64,000 bases of DNA from Streptomyces sp. NRRL F-5727 (GTDB lineage: Bacteria; Actinomycetota; Actinomycetes; Streptomycetales; Streptomycetaceae). Of the stretch, positions 30,944-39,508 are shown piece after piece. The stretch covers positions 1 through 64,000 of the forward strand of contig NZ_JOGX01000026.1 of the NCBI RefSeq assembly GCF_000719555.1, given 5' to 3'. The notes below the pieces were generated by a model, which searched no databases, was not told where the DNA came from, and saw only the letters and a program-made list of their open reading frames with translations. The stretch's first letter is position 1, and each line of letters starts with the position of its first letter. The position numbers and the translations under genes were made by a program.

Positions 30944-31824
30944 GGCCGGTCCTCCTTCATGAGCCGCTCCAGGGTCCGCCGGCCTCTGGCGGTGACCTCG
31001 GGATGGTCGTTGTCCGGGCCCCAGGCCAGGCAGTTGACCGCGTCCAGCGCGGTCAGGCAGCGCAGTGCGTGCCGTTCGGTGCCGGTGAGGTCGCGCCCGT
31101 ATGCCTGGAGGAACGCTCTCTCGCGGTCCGGGTGGTCGAGCCACTCGGTGACGGCGAGGATGACGAGGTCCTGCACGCGGGCGGCCGGGCGGGTGCGCTC
31201 GAAGTCGACGAGCGCGAGCCCCACCTCGGACCACAGCCAGTTCCTCGGCTGGTTGTCGCCGTGGATGTAGCCGAGCGGCACCGGTCCGACGCGGCGGAGC
31301 TGAGCCGCGTAGTCGCGGACCAGCTGCTGCTCGTCCGAGGTAAGCCGGTCCCCAGCGCGGCCCAGGTACTTCTCCGCGCCATCGGCCGCGGCCACCAGCG
31401 ACGCTTCGGCTTCCGTGCGGTCGCGGGGGTCGAGCGCGCCGGTGTCATGGAGCCGGGCGCACAGCAGGCCGGCCTGCGCGTGCACGGCCCGCCACTCGGT
31501 GGCGGTCAGTCCCAGCCCAGGTGCCGGGCCACCGGGCGCCACGCTGAGCAGCAGTGCCAAGTCGTCCGCGCGGCTGGCGAGGAGACGGGGCGCCCGGCTG
31601 TGCCCGAGCGCGGGAACGACTCCTCGGTAGGCCCGGGTCTCACGGGCGAAGAACTTCACCGAGGGCGAGACCTTCACGTACCAGCGGGCCCCGCCCTTGC
31701 CGGTGAGCTCCCACACGCGGGAGCGATGCCAGTCGTGCGAGGCGTCGTGCACGGTCACGACCGGCCCGGTGAACTGCTCCGCCCAGCGCTGCACGGCGAC
31801 GGGCAGGGATTTCGTCTGCCTCAC
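30940..31824 (-). CDS. APH-fold phosphotransferase coupled to a 27-aa peptide
   Basis: 294 aa from GTG 31824, which overlaps the stop of the 27-aa peptide gene as GTGA; a GTG three codons upstream is less likely because it has no such coupling. N-lobe ARWYVKVSP has the ATP-binding Lys. The catalytic loop is GYIHGDNQPRNWLW and the metal site is ALVDFERTRPA. The fold is that of aminoglycoside/choline kinases. Coupling with a small peptide gene and an upstream ABC exporter raises a role in peptide modification. Confidence 0.75.
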   Translation of the reverse strand: MRQTKSLPVAVQRWAEQFTGPVVTVHDASHDWHRSRVWELTGKGGARWYVKVSPSVKFFARETRAYRGVVPALGHSRAPRLLASRADDLALLLSVAPGGPAPGLGLTATEWRAVHAQAGLLCARLHDTGALDPRDRTEAEASLVAAADGAEKYLGRAGDRLTSDEQQLVRDYAAQLRRVGPVPLGYIHGDNQPRNWLWSEVGLALVDFERTRPAARVQDLVILAVTEWLDHPDRERAFLQAYGRDLTGTERHALRCLTALDAVNCLAWGPDNDHPEVTARGRRTLERLMKEDRP

Positions 31825-31904
31825 GCCGTGCACCTTGCGCTCGGGTGCGACGCGTACGAGGAGCGCACGTCACAGGCGGCGCTGGTGGCGGGGGACGGGT
31901 GCAT
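31821..31904 (-). CDS. 27-aa peptide with perfect RBS, coupled to APH gene
   Basis: The peptide starts MHPSPATSAACDVRSSYASH and ends PSARCTA: seven Ser, two Thr and two Cys (11 and 25) in 27 residues. AAGGAGG lies 4 nt before the ATG, the best ribosome-binding site in this operon, and the TGA overlaps the kinase start (GTGA). It could be a short precursor peptide whose Ser, Thr and Cys are modified, or only a translational leader for the kinase. No leader-like helix is visible. Confidence 0.5.
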   Translation of the reverse strand: MHPSPATSAACDVRSSYASHPSARCTA

Positions 31905-31960
31905 GGGCCCTCCTTGATGTGGCCTGTCCGCCCGGCGGGACGCGACAGGGGGCAGGTCGG

Positions 31961-33847
31961 TCAGCGGTCCTGGGAGAGTTCCAGCAGTTCGGCGAAGGTT
32001 CCGCCGCCGTGGGCGAGGTCGTCGTACCGGCCCTGCTCGGTGATCCGACCGTGCTCCATCACGATGATGTGGTCGGCGATCTTGGTGTTCTCCAGGCGGT
32101 GGGTGACGACGATGGTGATGCGGTCGGCGGCGATGGCCTTGATCTGTTCGAAGATCTGGTGTTCGCCTCGGGGGTCCATCTGGGAGGTGGGCTCGTCGAG
32201 GATGAGCAGTTCGGGCCGGCGGTACAGGGCCCTGGAACAGGCGATGCGTTGCCACTGACCGCCGGAGAGCTCCGTGCCGCCCCAGAGGTCTCGGGCGAGG
32301 AGAGTGTCGAGACCCGCGGGGAGGTCTTCGACGGCATCGCGCAGACCGACCGCGTCGATCGCCTCCCACACCGGGGCGTCGTCGTAGCTGTGGGGTTGAC
32401 CAAGGGTCACGTTCTCGCGCAGGCGCAGCGGCCACTGCCCGAAGATCTGCGGCACCAGGCCGGTCAGGCGCCAGACCGAGGCCGGGTCGGCGTCGGCGAG
32501 GTCGGTGCCGTTCCACGAGACCGTACCCTTGTCCGCCAGGTAGATGCCGGTCAGCAGCCGGGTCAGGGTGCTCTTCCCGGAACCGTTCGCCCCGACGATC
32601 GCGAGGATCTGGCCGCGCCGCAGGGTCAGCGAGACGCCGTCGACGGCGGGCTTGTCCTTGCCCGGGTACTGGTAGACGACCTCTTCCAGACGGATCTCGG
32701 CTACCGGCGCGGCCAGACGGCAAGGACCCCGCTGGGGCGCGCGGTCGGCGGCCTCGGCGAGGAAGCTCTGCATGTCACCGAGGTACAGGCTGGTGTGGAA
32801 GACCGCGGCGCCGGCGGTGACGACCTGGGTCAGAGCGGCGAGCATGGTCTGCACCGCGATCACGGCCGTCGCGGCGACGGCGAGGTCGATCCGGCCGGAG
32901 ACCGCCAGCCACGCCAGTGCACCCCACGTCGCCGCCAGACAGATGCCGCCGGCGAGCGCGGACAACAGAGCGATCCGCAGGGTTCGTGGCGAGGCGGCCA
33001 GGGTGCGCCGGTCGCACCGATCTGACAGGGCCCGGTACCAGTAGACGAGATAGCCGACCATGGAGTTCGCGCGGACCTCGTCGCTGTACTTGGACTCGGT
33101 GGCCCACCAGCGCATCATGCCGCGGCTGTTGCGGTCCGCGATGTTGCCGTAGTGGATCTCGTAGTCCACCCGCGCGCTCAGCACGGCCCCGACACCGGCC
33201 GGCAGCACGGCGAGCATCAGCAGCGGCAGCATCAGCGGGTTCAGCACGGACAACACGCCACCGGCGGTGGCCATGCGGATCACCGCCGACACGAACTGCT
33301 GCGCGTCGGCCACCATCACGTGGGTGCGCATCACCCCCATCTCGGCCGCCTCACGCCGGTCGGAGAAACCGTCCTCCGCGTACGCAGCCGCCTCCACCCG
33401 GCACACCGCCTCGACCAGCGCCGAATCCATCTCCGTCGTCAACCGCGGCGTGATCCGCCGCCCCGCGTACGAGGCCACCGCTTTCGCTGTCCGAGCCACG
33501 GCGGCGGCGACCGTCACCACGAGCAGCGCCGGCAGGGCACCCTGCAGGCGGTCTCCGGCGGACCCGGCTCCGAGCACGGGTTCCATGGCGCGGGCGGTGG
33601 CCGTCAGCAGCACGGCGGCCGAGACGCCAGTGACCAGCTGGCAGCCGAGAAGCAGCTGCACGGCCCCCCGGTCGATCCGCCAGGACAGCCGCGCGATCCG
33701 GCCCAGGACGGCGGGGATCTGCGCGCACATCCGCCGGAAGGACACCTCGGCGAGGGGGTTGATGGAGTACTGCCCTGTGTAGGTGATCTCCGCCGGCGGC
33801 GGCGGAGGGGGCGTGTTCTGCTGCTCGTTCAGGGGTTTCGAGGTCAA
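31961..33847 (-). CDS. ABC exporter (fused membrane and ATPase domains)
   Basis: 628 aa. TTG 33847 with AGGAGG 8 nt upstream; no better start. An N-terminal Pro-rich segment is followed by a six-helix membrane domain (about 60-370) and a nucleotide-binding domain: Walker A VGANGSGKS, Q-loop LVPQIFG, signature LSGGQWQRIA, Walker B LLILDEPT, H-loop VTHR. No N-terminal C39 peptidase domain is present. Such exporters serve lantibiotics and other small molecules. It heads a minus-strand operon with the 27-aa peptide gene 56 nt downstream. Confidence 0.85.
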   Translation of the reverse strand: MTSKPLNEQQNTPPPPPPAEITYTGQYSINPLAEVSFRRMCAQIPAVLGRIARLSWRIDRGAVQLLLGCQLVTGVSAAVLLTATARAMEPVLGAGSAGDRLQGALPALLVVTVAAAVARTAKAVASYAGRRITPRLTTEMDSALVEAVCRVEAAAYAEDGFSDRREAAEMGVMRTHVMVADAQQFVSAVIRMATAGGVLSVLNPLMLPLLMLAVLPAGVGAVLSARVDYEIHYGNIADRNSRGMMRWWATESKYSDEVRANSMVGYLVYWYRALSDRCDRRTLAASPRTLRIALLSALAGGICLAATWGALAWLAVSGRIDLAVAATAVIAVQTMLAALTQVVTAGAAVFHTSLYLGDMQSFLAEAADRAPQRGPCRLAAPVAEIRLEEVVYQYPGKDKPAVDGVSLTLRRGQILAIVGANGSGKSTLTRLLTGIYLADKGTVSWNGTDLADADPASVWRLTGLVPQIFGQWPLRLRENVTLGQPHSYDDAPVWEAIDAVGLRDAVEDLPAGLDTLLARDLWGGTELSGGQWQRIACSRALYRRPELLILDEPTSQMDPRGEHQIFEQIKAIAADRITIVVTHRLENTKIADHIIVMEHGRITEQGRYDDLAHGGGTFAELLELSQDR

Positions 33848-34139
33848 CGGCGGTTCCTCCTGAGCGGTCGGCCGGCGCGGGTCGTGAAGCTCAACGACCC
33901 CGCCGGGATATCGAACTGGTGTCTTTCGGACGCTGTTGGTTCCCCGAGATTCGGCGCGTGTCGGAGCGTGGGGAATGCACCCACCCAGGCCCCCCAACGG
34001 ACCTTCTGTGCAAGGGGGTTGGCCGAAACGCCGAGGGCGAACCCTTTATGGTGAAGGCGGGCGCGGCGGTGAACCACGGCCCCCGCCGGACTTGTAGAGT
34101 GCGACCCTCCCCGCACGTACCCCTCGCTGGAGTCGAATC
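33848..34139. promoter_or_regulatory. Divergent promoter region, ABC exporter and Nudix genes
   Basis: 292 bp between divergent genes. On the plus strand TAGAGT (about 34095) is a -10 candidate for the Nudix gene at 34140. No clear palindrome was seen. Confidence 0.35.
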
Positions 34140-34691
34140 GTGGCAATCTCTGATTCCGACATCTCGGATGCTCTCGGTGCCTACTTGCAGCGCCACCCGG
34201 ACGAAGCCGAGCAGCTGTCGGAGCCTCTGCGCCTTCTGGCGGAAGGCCGGGACTTCGCCTCGCGGCGCAGGTTCCCCATGCACGTGACCGTCGGTGCCCT
34301 GCTCGTCCGCGAGGACGCCGAGATCCTCCTCATCGAGCACCTCGCCTACGGCCTCACTCTTCAGCCCGGCGGTCACCTTGAGCCGACCGACACCACCTTG
34401 GTCGAGGCGGCGGTGCGCGAGCTGACCGAGGAGACCGGCATGGACCCCCGGCAGGTCTCCGTGGTGTCCCCGACTCCCGTCTACGTCGAGTACGGCAAGG
34501 TGCCGGCCCGGCCGCAGAAGGACGAGCCGGAGCACTACCACCTGGACATCGGATACGCCTTCACCACGGTCCGCGGTGACGTCGGACGCATTCAGGAGTC
34601 CGAGGTGGCCGGCGCTGGCTGGTACCCGCTGGATGTAGCCGAGCGTCTTGTCGGACACCGCATCAGGCGAGCGGTCACGGCACCGGCCTAG
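34140..34691 (+). CDS. Nudix hydrolase with one-residue longer box
   Basis: 183 aa. A helical N-terminal part (to about 45), then MHVTVGALLVREDAEILLIEH and a Nudix box from GGHLEPTD to RELTEETGM in which the first Glu is Asp and the loop is one residue longer than the classic 23-residue form. This variant is common in actinobacterial Nudix proteins and is probably active. GTG 34140, GGAG upstream. Confidence 0.8.
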   Translation: MAISDSDISDALGAYLQRHPDEAEQLSEPLRLLAEGRDFASRRRFPMHVTVGALLVREDAEILLIEHLAYGLTLQPGGHLEPTDTTLVEAAVRELTEETGMDPRQVSVVSPTPVYVEYGKVPARPQKDEPEHYHLDIGYAFTTVRGDVGRIQESEVAGAGWYPLDVAERLVGHRIRRAVTAPA

Positions 34692-34999
34692 ATGCGCTGT
34701 GCCTGAGCACCGGTGGTCCCGGGCGCTCGTGCCAGGGGCGCACTCGTCAGCACGTCGGCGACCGTGCTCGCCTCGCTGCCGAACCATGGATGTCAGCCTT
34801 CGTGCTCGGAAACGGTAGGGGCGGATTCGATCAGTCGAAGGAGGGCTTGCTGTCCCGGCTTCGCTTGAGCTCGTAGAACCCGTCTGTCGCTGCGGCCTGG
34901 AGCAGGCGGTCCCAAGCTGTGCGTGAGAGTGACCATCAGGTGTGTCTTCCTGGTCATGCGGTCGGCAGGGGGGTGGAAAAGGGGCGTCGGTGGCCTCGT
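34692..34999. other. Intergenic region with a possible coding remnant
   Basis: 308 bp between convergent genes. On the minus strand 34831-34929 reads SLSRTAWDRLLQAAATDGFY then ELKRSRDSKPSFD and a stop, with a stop codon just upstream. It looks like the C-terminal end of a lost gene. Otherwise nothing was recognised. Confidence 0.35.
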
Positions 35000-35659
35000 C
35001 TACGGGCGGAAGGCATGGAGGATCTGGCGGACGGTGCGGAACATCTCGGCGCCGTGGGCGCCGTCGGGGAAGCGCTCGACGACGCGGTGGTGCACGTGCT
35101 GCCGGTAGGCCAGTTCGGTCAGCCCGCTGAAGACCTTCATGTCGAGCTGTTCCTGGGAGGAGAAGCAGGCCAGCGCTTCCTGCTTGGCGGCCAGGAGCTC
35201 TGGGGTGCCGACGAAGTAGAGGTTCGGCTCGAAGTGCCGGCTGTAGGGGGAGCGGAAGTGGATCAGGTCGGCGGCCTCGCGCATCGCGACGGTGGTGGCC
35301 TCTTCGCCGGTGACGGCGTGGTCGAGGTGCTGGTCGTCGGGGTGATGGGTGTAGACGACGTCGGGACGCTCGATCGCGAAGGTGTCGAACAAGGCCGCGT
35401 TGACGGCGCCGCGGTGGTCGGTGAGACGGGTGTCCGGGATCTGGGAGAAGGTGTATCCGCCGATACCGAGGACCTTCGCGGCGGCCAGGCACTCGTCGCG
35501 GCGCCTCGTGGCCTCGGCCGTGCCGGGGCGTCCGGCGGTCAGGCAGTGGACTCGGACACGGTCGCCGGCCAGGACGTGGTCGCGGATTCGCATGCCCATG
35601 GCGAGTTCGGCGTCGTCGGGGTGGGCGACGACGACCAGGACGGACCGGGAGGCGGTCAA
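35000..35659 (-). CDS. PIG-L family deacetylase
   Basis: 219 aa. Zn motifs VVVAHPDDAELAMG and HHPDDQHLDHAV; both parts of the PIG-L site are intact. TTG 35659 overlaps the stop of the preceding gene (TTGA) and has GGAG upstream. Family members deacetylate N-acetyl amino sugars or their conjugates (MshB, teicoplanin-type enzymes). It ends the chain of overlapping genes from 40659. Confidence 0.8.
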   Translation of the reverse strand: MTASRSVLVVVAHPDDAELAMGMRIRDHVLAGDRVRVHCLTAGRPGTAEATRRRDECLAAAKVLGIGGYTFSQIPDTRLTDHRGAVNAALFDTFAIERPDVVYTHHPDDQHLDHAVTGEEATTVAMREAADLIHFRSPYSRHFEPNLYFVGTPELLAAKQEALACFSSQEQLDMKVFSGLTELAYRQHVHHRVVERFPDGAHGAEMFRTVRQILHAFRP

Positions 35660-36960
35660 CGGGACTCCTCGTGGGGGGTGATCTGCAGGGCGCTGTGCAG
35701 ACGGCGGCCGTCGAGGCCCTGCCAGCGGAAGGGCTCGTGCTCGTCGCGGGGCCAGCGCAGGTAATGGAGGCTGCCGACGGCATCCGCCGGTCCGCGCCCG
35801 TGCCGGTAGGCGATCTTGGAGGTCTGGCCGCCGTCGAGGTGGAACACCGCCGCCGGGTCGTGGCCGGCCCGCCCGCACAGCTCGGCGGCCTCCTGGACGG
35901 TGACGCCCTGGAACGCGGGGGCGAGGGGCGCGCCGTCCAGGACGGTCAGGGTCAGATGCCGGCCGCCGAGCGCGAGCAGGGTACGGGCGTAGCGGACGCC
36001 GGGGCGGAACGGGCTGGTGCCCAGGCTCTGGTCCCAGGGCGCGGTGCGGCCGGCGGCGGCGTCGGCGGCGGACGGGCCCAGGGACAGGGCGCTTTCGATG
36101 CCGGCGGTGGCGAAGGCGTCGACGGCCGTGACGCGGACGGGTGCGTTCGTGACGAGGTGGGCGGGCCAGGGGTGGTGGGCGCGCAGGATGTAGGCGCCGG
36201 CGAACAGGTCGGCGCCGCCGCCGGGATGCAGGGCGGTGATCCTGGCCCCGGCGGGGGAGAGGGAGACGGTGCAGTCGAGGGCCTGCGGATCGCGGGGCGT
36301 GGTGTTGGCGGCCGGGTCGACGTCACGGCGGAAGCCCGTGCGGGGATCGTCGTGGTAGCGGATGCGGCAGTTCGCCGCACCGAACACGGTGAGGTGGCCG
36401 GCCGGAGCCGGGCTCGGCGTGGGGTCCTTCGAACCGGTCCAGGTGTGCGGGTGGCCGGCGACGGTGAGGGTGCCGGTGGCGGCCAGGGTGCGCACGAGCG
36501 GACGGCCGTGGTGGATGAGGAGAGCGGGTTTGGTGACGGTGGGCAGGCTGACGACGTCGTGGTCGCGGACGGCGAGGTCGAGGCAGGGTTCGGCGGGCTG
36601 GTAGGCGGGGTCGTCGGAGATGTAGGCGAAGGTGCCGGAGACCGCGGCGGCGACGGGGCCGGTGACGAGGCGGCGCAGGTGGAAGCCGCGCGGGCAGGAG
36701 ACGGGCCGGCAGTCGGCGCGGTCGAGGTCGAGGGTGAGGGTGTAGGCATTGGTCAGGCAGCCGCCGCCGAGGCCGATCGGTCGGGCGGTGAGGACGACGC
36801 CCGGCGCGAGAATGAGCGTCCGTGCCGGGGCGGGGCAGGCGAACGGGCTCTGGTCGCGGGCCAGCGACTGGACGCTGGGCACGTGGATGCCGCGGGCACG
36901 CAGTTCGGCGAGCGGGTCCTGCTCCGGCGTGCCGCCGGGCGGAGCGAAGGGCGCGTTCAC
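35656..36960 (-). CDS. Phosphodiester glycosidase (NAGPA)-like protein
   Basis: 434 aa. The C-terminal part follows the NAGPA/phosphodiester alpha-N-acetylglucosaminidase pattern: FQGVTVQEAAELCGRAGHDP, then VFHLDGGQTSKIAY, where LDGG is the signature. The N-terminal half (about 40-250) is beta-rich and lacks a known domain. GTG 36960 overlaps the kinase stop (GTGA). The family cleaves sugar phosphodiesters; no signal peptide is seen, so it should act in the cytoplasm. Confidence 0.6.
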   Translation of the reverse strand: MNAPFAPPGGTPEQDPLAELRARGIHVPSVQSLARDQSPFACPAPARTLILAPGVVLTARPIGLGGGCLTNAYTLTLDLDRADCRPVSCPRGFHLRRLVTGPVAAAVSGTFAYISDDPAYQPAEPCLDLAVRDHDVVSLPTVTKPALLIHHGRPLVRTLAATGTLTVAGHPHTWTGSKDPTPSPAPAGHLTVFGAANCRIRYHDDPRTGFRRDVDPAANTTPRDPQALDCTVSLSPAGARITALHPGGGADLFAGAYILRAHHPWPAHLVTNAPVRVTAVDAFATAGIESALSLGPSAADAAAGRTAPWDQSLGTSPFRPGVRYARTLLALGGRHLTLTVLDGAPLAPAFQGVTVQEAAELCGRAGHDPAAVFHLDGGQTSKIAYRHGRGPADAVGSLHYLRWPRDEHEPFRWQGLDGRRLHSALQITPHEESR

Positions 36961-37973
36961 GACGTCACCGGCCCGGCGGCGGCATCCAGCAGGTCGCGGA
37001 CGGTGAACGGCCCGGCATCCAGCAGGCGCCGCAGGCTGTGGCGCAGACGGCCGGCAGCGGCGGGCGGCGCGGTCGCCGGGTAGGGGACGGTGCGCGCCTC
37101 CAGCCGGTACAGCAGCACCCCGGCGGCCACCGCCGCGAGGAGGTCGTCGTCGCGCCAGGGCCGGGCGGGGCCCGGGAAGGTGTAGGCGTCGAGGAACGCG
37201 CCGGCGAGCGGGTGCAGGCGCGACGGCCGGGTGATGTGGTGCAGGACCAGGTGGGCGAGGAGGTAGCCGAGGTCGAACAGCGGCGTGCCCGTGTGCACGT
37301 TGTCGAGGTCGACGAACGCGGTCCGTCCTGCCGCCAGGCTGAGGTTCTTCGGGCAGGCGTCGCCGAGGATCAGCTGCCGGCCGGGCAGAGCGTCCAGGTG
37401 GCGGCACGCCTCGTCGAGGACGGGGTGGCCGCTGGAGCGCAGGCAGTAGCCGTAGGCGTGCTCGGCGCGGAAGAGGCCGTCGCCGTCGCCGTCACGCAGC
37501 GGCGGCAGGCCGGCGGTGGCGTGGTGGATGCGGGTCAGGGCGGTGGCCAGGCGTGTGCATTCCTCGGAGGTGGCGGCGCGCTGGTCGAGGTGCTCGCGCC
37601 AGGTCCGGCCGTCGGGGAAGACGTCGGTCATCACCATAGCGTGTGCGTCGGGCAGGAACGCCAGGACCTGCGGGAACAGGTCAGGCAGCAGGCCGTGGTG
37701 CAGCGTCAGGGCCCGGTGCTCGACCGCGATGAGCACCGGGTCGGTCGCGATGTGCCGGATCCTGGCGAAGCAGTGGCCGCGGATCTTTACGACGACGTTG
37801 CCCGCCTCGCCGCGGACACGGAAGACGTGGGCGACGTTGCCGCCGAGGCACTCCTCGACGCTGGTGAGGCGTCCGGTGTGGGGGCGGCACGCGGCGAGGA
37901 CCTGCTGCAGGTGCGGCCCGAGGACCGCTCCCAGACCGGGCGCGATGTGGCCGGAGGCGAGGGGGAAGGTCAT
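36957..37973 (-). CDS. APH-fold phosphotransferase
   Basis: 338 aa. N-lobe VAHVFRVRGEAGNVVVKIRG with the ATP-binding Lys; catalytic loop LILGDACPKNLSL, where the usual HGD is LGD; metal site AFVDLDNVHTGTPLFDLGYL. Loss of the loop His occurs in some family members. ATG 37973 overlaps the Gfo/Idh gene's stop (ATGA). It may phosphorylate a sugar or amino sugar made by the neighbouring enzymes. Confidence 0.75.
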   Translation of the reverse strand: MTFPLASGHIAPGLGAVLGPHLQQVLAACRPHTGRLTSVEECLGGNVAHVFRVRGEAGNVVVKIRGHCFARIRHIATDPVLIAVEHRALTLHHGLLPDLFPQVLAFLPDAHAMVMTDVFPDGRTWREHLDQRAATSEECTRLATALTRIHHATAGLPPLRDGDGDGLFRAEHAYGYCLRSSGHPVLDEACRHLDALPGRQLILGDACPKNLSLAAGRTAFVDLDNVHTGTPLFDLGYLLAHLVLHHITRPSRLHPLAGAFLDAYTFPGPARPWRDDDLLAAVAAGVLLYRLEARTVPYPATAPPAAAGRLRHSLRRLLDAGPFTVRDLLDAAAGPVTS

Positions 37974-39508
37974 CGCATGGCTCCCAGGGAGGCGAGGGCG
38001 TGCCCGGCGCGCGGGGCCGGGGCGGTGGGGCGGAAGCTGAGGACGACGGGGTCGGCGGGCCGGCCGGCCGCGGTCCAGCGGCGGGACATCGACAGGTAGG
38101 CGCCTGCCATCAACCGGGCCGGGCGCCGATGGTCGGCCAGGTCCGAGGCCAGCTCCGCGCGGGGGACGCGGCCGGCCAGGTGGGCGAGGAACTCGGTGAC
38201 GGCGCAGGTGCGGGCCGAGCGCTGGGTCGGCAGCACCGTCTGGTCGCCGCAGTCCTCCACGAGGTCGGTGAAGCCGAGCGCGCGGTGGCGTTCCCAGCCC
38301 AGCCCCAGGCGGTCGTTGCGGAAGACGTGTAGCTCGATGTGGTCCGCGCCGCCCGCCGCCCGCTCGTCGATGCCGTCCTCGTCGCCGTGCAGGGTCTGCA
38401 GGACGTGCAGATGCAGAGCCTGGAAGGGCCCTTGCTGGATGAGGTGGACCTCCTGCCCGATGCGGCCGTTGCCCTTGTAGAGGCCGCCGGCCACAGCGTG
38501 GAGGTTGCCGCGCTGGGAGAAGGTGGTGTGGGCGAGGTTGTGGCTGCCGAGCGCCATCACCCGGCCGCGGCTGCGGTAGGTGACGTTGAGGAACACATCG
38601 ACCTCGCCGAATCCGGCGGTGAGCCGGTCCAGGTCCTGCTCGGTGTACGAGTTGCGGTCGGCGAAGCCGGGCAGCAGCCGGGCGTGGTCGGCGACGGTGA
38701 GCTGGGCGAGGAAGTCGGCGGGCCGGGTGCACGCGGCGTGGACCTCGATCTCGTCGATCTCCTTGCCAGGTCGCTCGCCCGCGGACAGCCACCACGGCAC
38801 GGTGTCGAAGTGGTGGTAGCCGGAGTGCGCGGCCTTGCCGTACCCGCGGTCGAAGCCGTGATAGCCGAGGTCGACGAGTTCGTCCGGCAGCCGCCACTGG
38901 CCGTCGCCGTGACTGGACTGGACCGAGGTGACCGGGCAGTTCGTGGCCTCGGCGACCTCGGCGATCAGCTCCCGCACCCGGCGGAACGCGGGGTGCCAGC
39001 GGCGCTGGCTCATCACGCTGACCACCATCCGCGGATCGCGCCGCCGCGCCGCCCGGTAGGCGTCCAGCAGGGTGTCGAAGTCGTCGGCGATCGCCTGCGC
39101 GGCCACCGGGTCGGTGGACGCGCCGGGATGCACGGTCAGCGGCTTGTCGAGGAGTACCGGCAGGTCCCGCTCCATCGCCCACAGCGTGTAGGGCAGGTGT
39201 ACGGACGGCTCGGTCGCCACCACGACCGCCCCGATTCGCTCCCGCTCCACCACGCCCTCCAGCACGCCCCGCACCCCGTCGGGCAGGGCCCGGCGGGAGA
39301 CGGGGAAGGGCTCGACGGGAACGATGAGCATCCGCCGGGGCCGGCCCGGCGTGCCGTACTCGACCGCGGCGGCAGCCGCGTCGGGCAGGTCAATGCCTGT
39401 GACGGTGCCGGCGAGGCCCGCGTCCTGGGCGACGGCCAGCGCGGGCAGGTGGTTGAGGCGGGTGTGCGGCCCGACCCCGACGACCAGCACGTTCACGGCG
39501 CCGCTCAC
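37970..39508 (-). CDS. Gfo/Idh/MocA-family oxidoreductase
   Basis: 512 aa. N-terminal Rossmann fold VLVVGVGPHTRLNHLPAL and the family signature LLDKPLTVHP (EKP type), followed by a C-terminal beta-sheet domain. It is longer than typical (about 350-400 aa), with an extended C-terminus. These enzymes oxidise or reduce sugar hydroxyls with NAD(P). GTG 39508 overlaps the LLM gene's stop (GTGA). Confidence 0.75.
   Translation of the reverse strand: MSGAVNVLVVGVGPHTRLNHLPALAVAQDAGLAGTVTGIDLPDAAAAAVEYGTPGRPRRMLIVPVEPFPVSRRALPDGVRGVLEGVVERERIGAVVVATEPSVHLPYTLWAMERDLPVLLDKPLTVHPGASTDPVAAQAIADDFDTLLDAYRAARRRDPRMVVSVMSQRRWHPAFRRVRELIAEVAEATNCPVTSVQSSHGDGQWRLPDELVDLGYHGFDRGYGKAAHSGYHHFDTVPWWLSAGERPGKEIDEIEVHAACTRPADFLAQLTVADHARLLPGFADRNSYTEQDLDRLTAGFGEVDVFLNVTYRSRGRVMALGSHNLAHTTFSQRGNLHAVAGGLYKGNGRIGQEVHLIQQGPFQALHLHVLQTLHGDEDGIDERAAGGADHIELHVFRNDRLGLGWERHRALGFTDLVEDCGDQTVLPTQRSARTCAVTEFLAHLAGRVPRAELASDLADHRRPARLMAGAYLSMSRRWTAAGRPADPVVLSFRPTAPAPRAGHALASLGAMR

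Noticed and set aside
34923..35130. Plus-strand small frames antisense to the PIG-L gene end
   Set aside because: Shadow frames of the PIG-L gene with Arg/Gly-rich composition.
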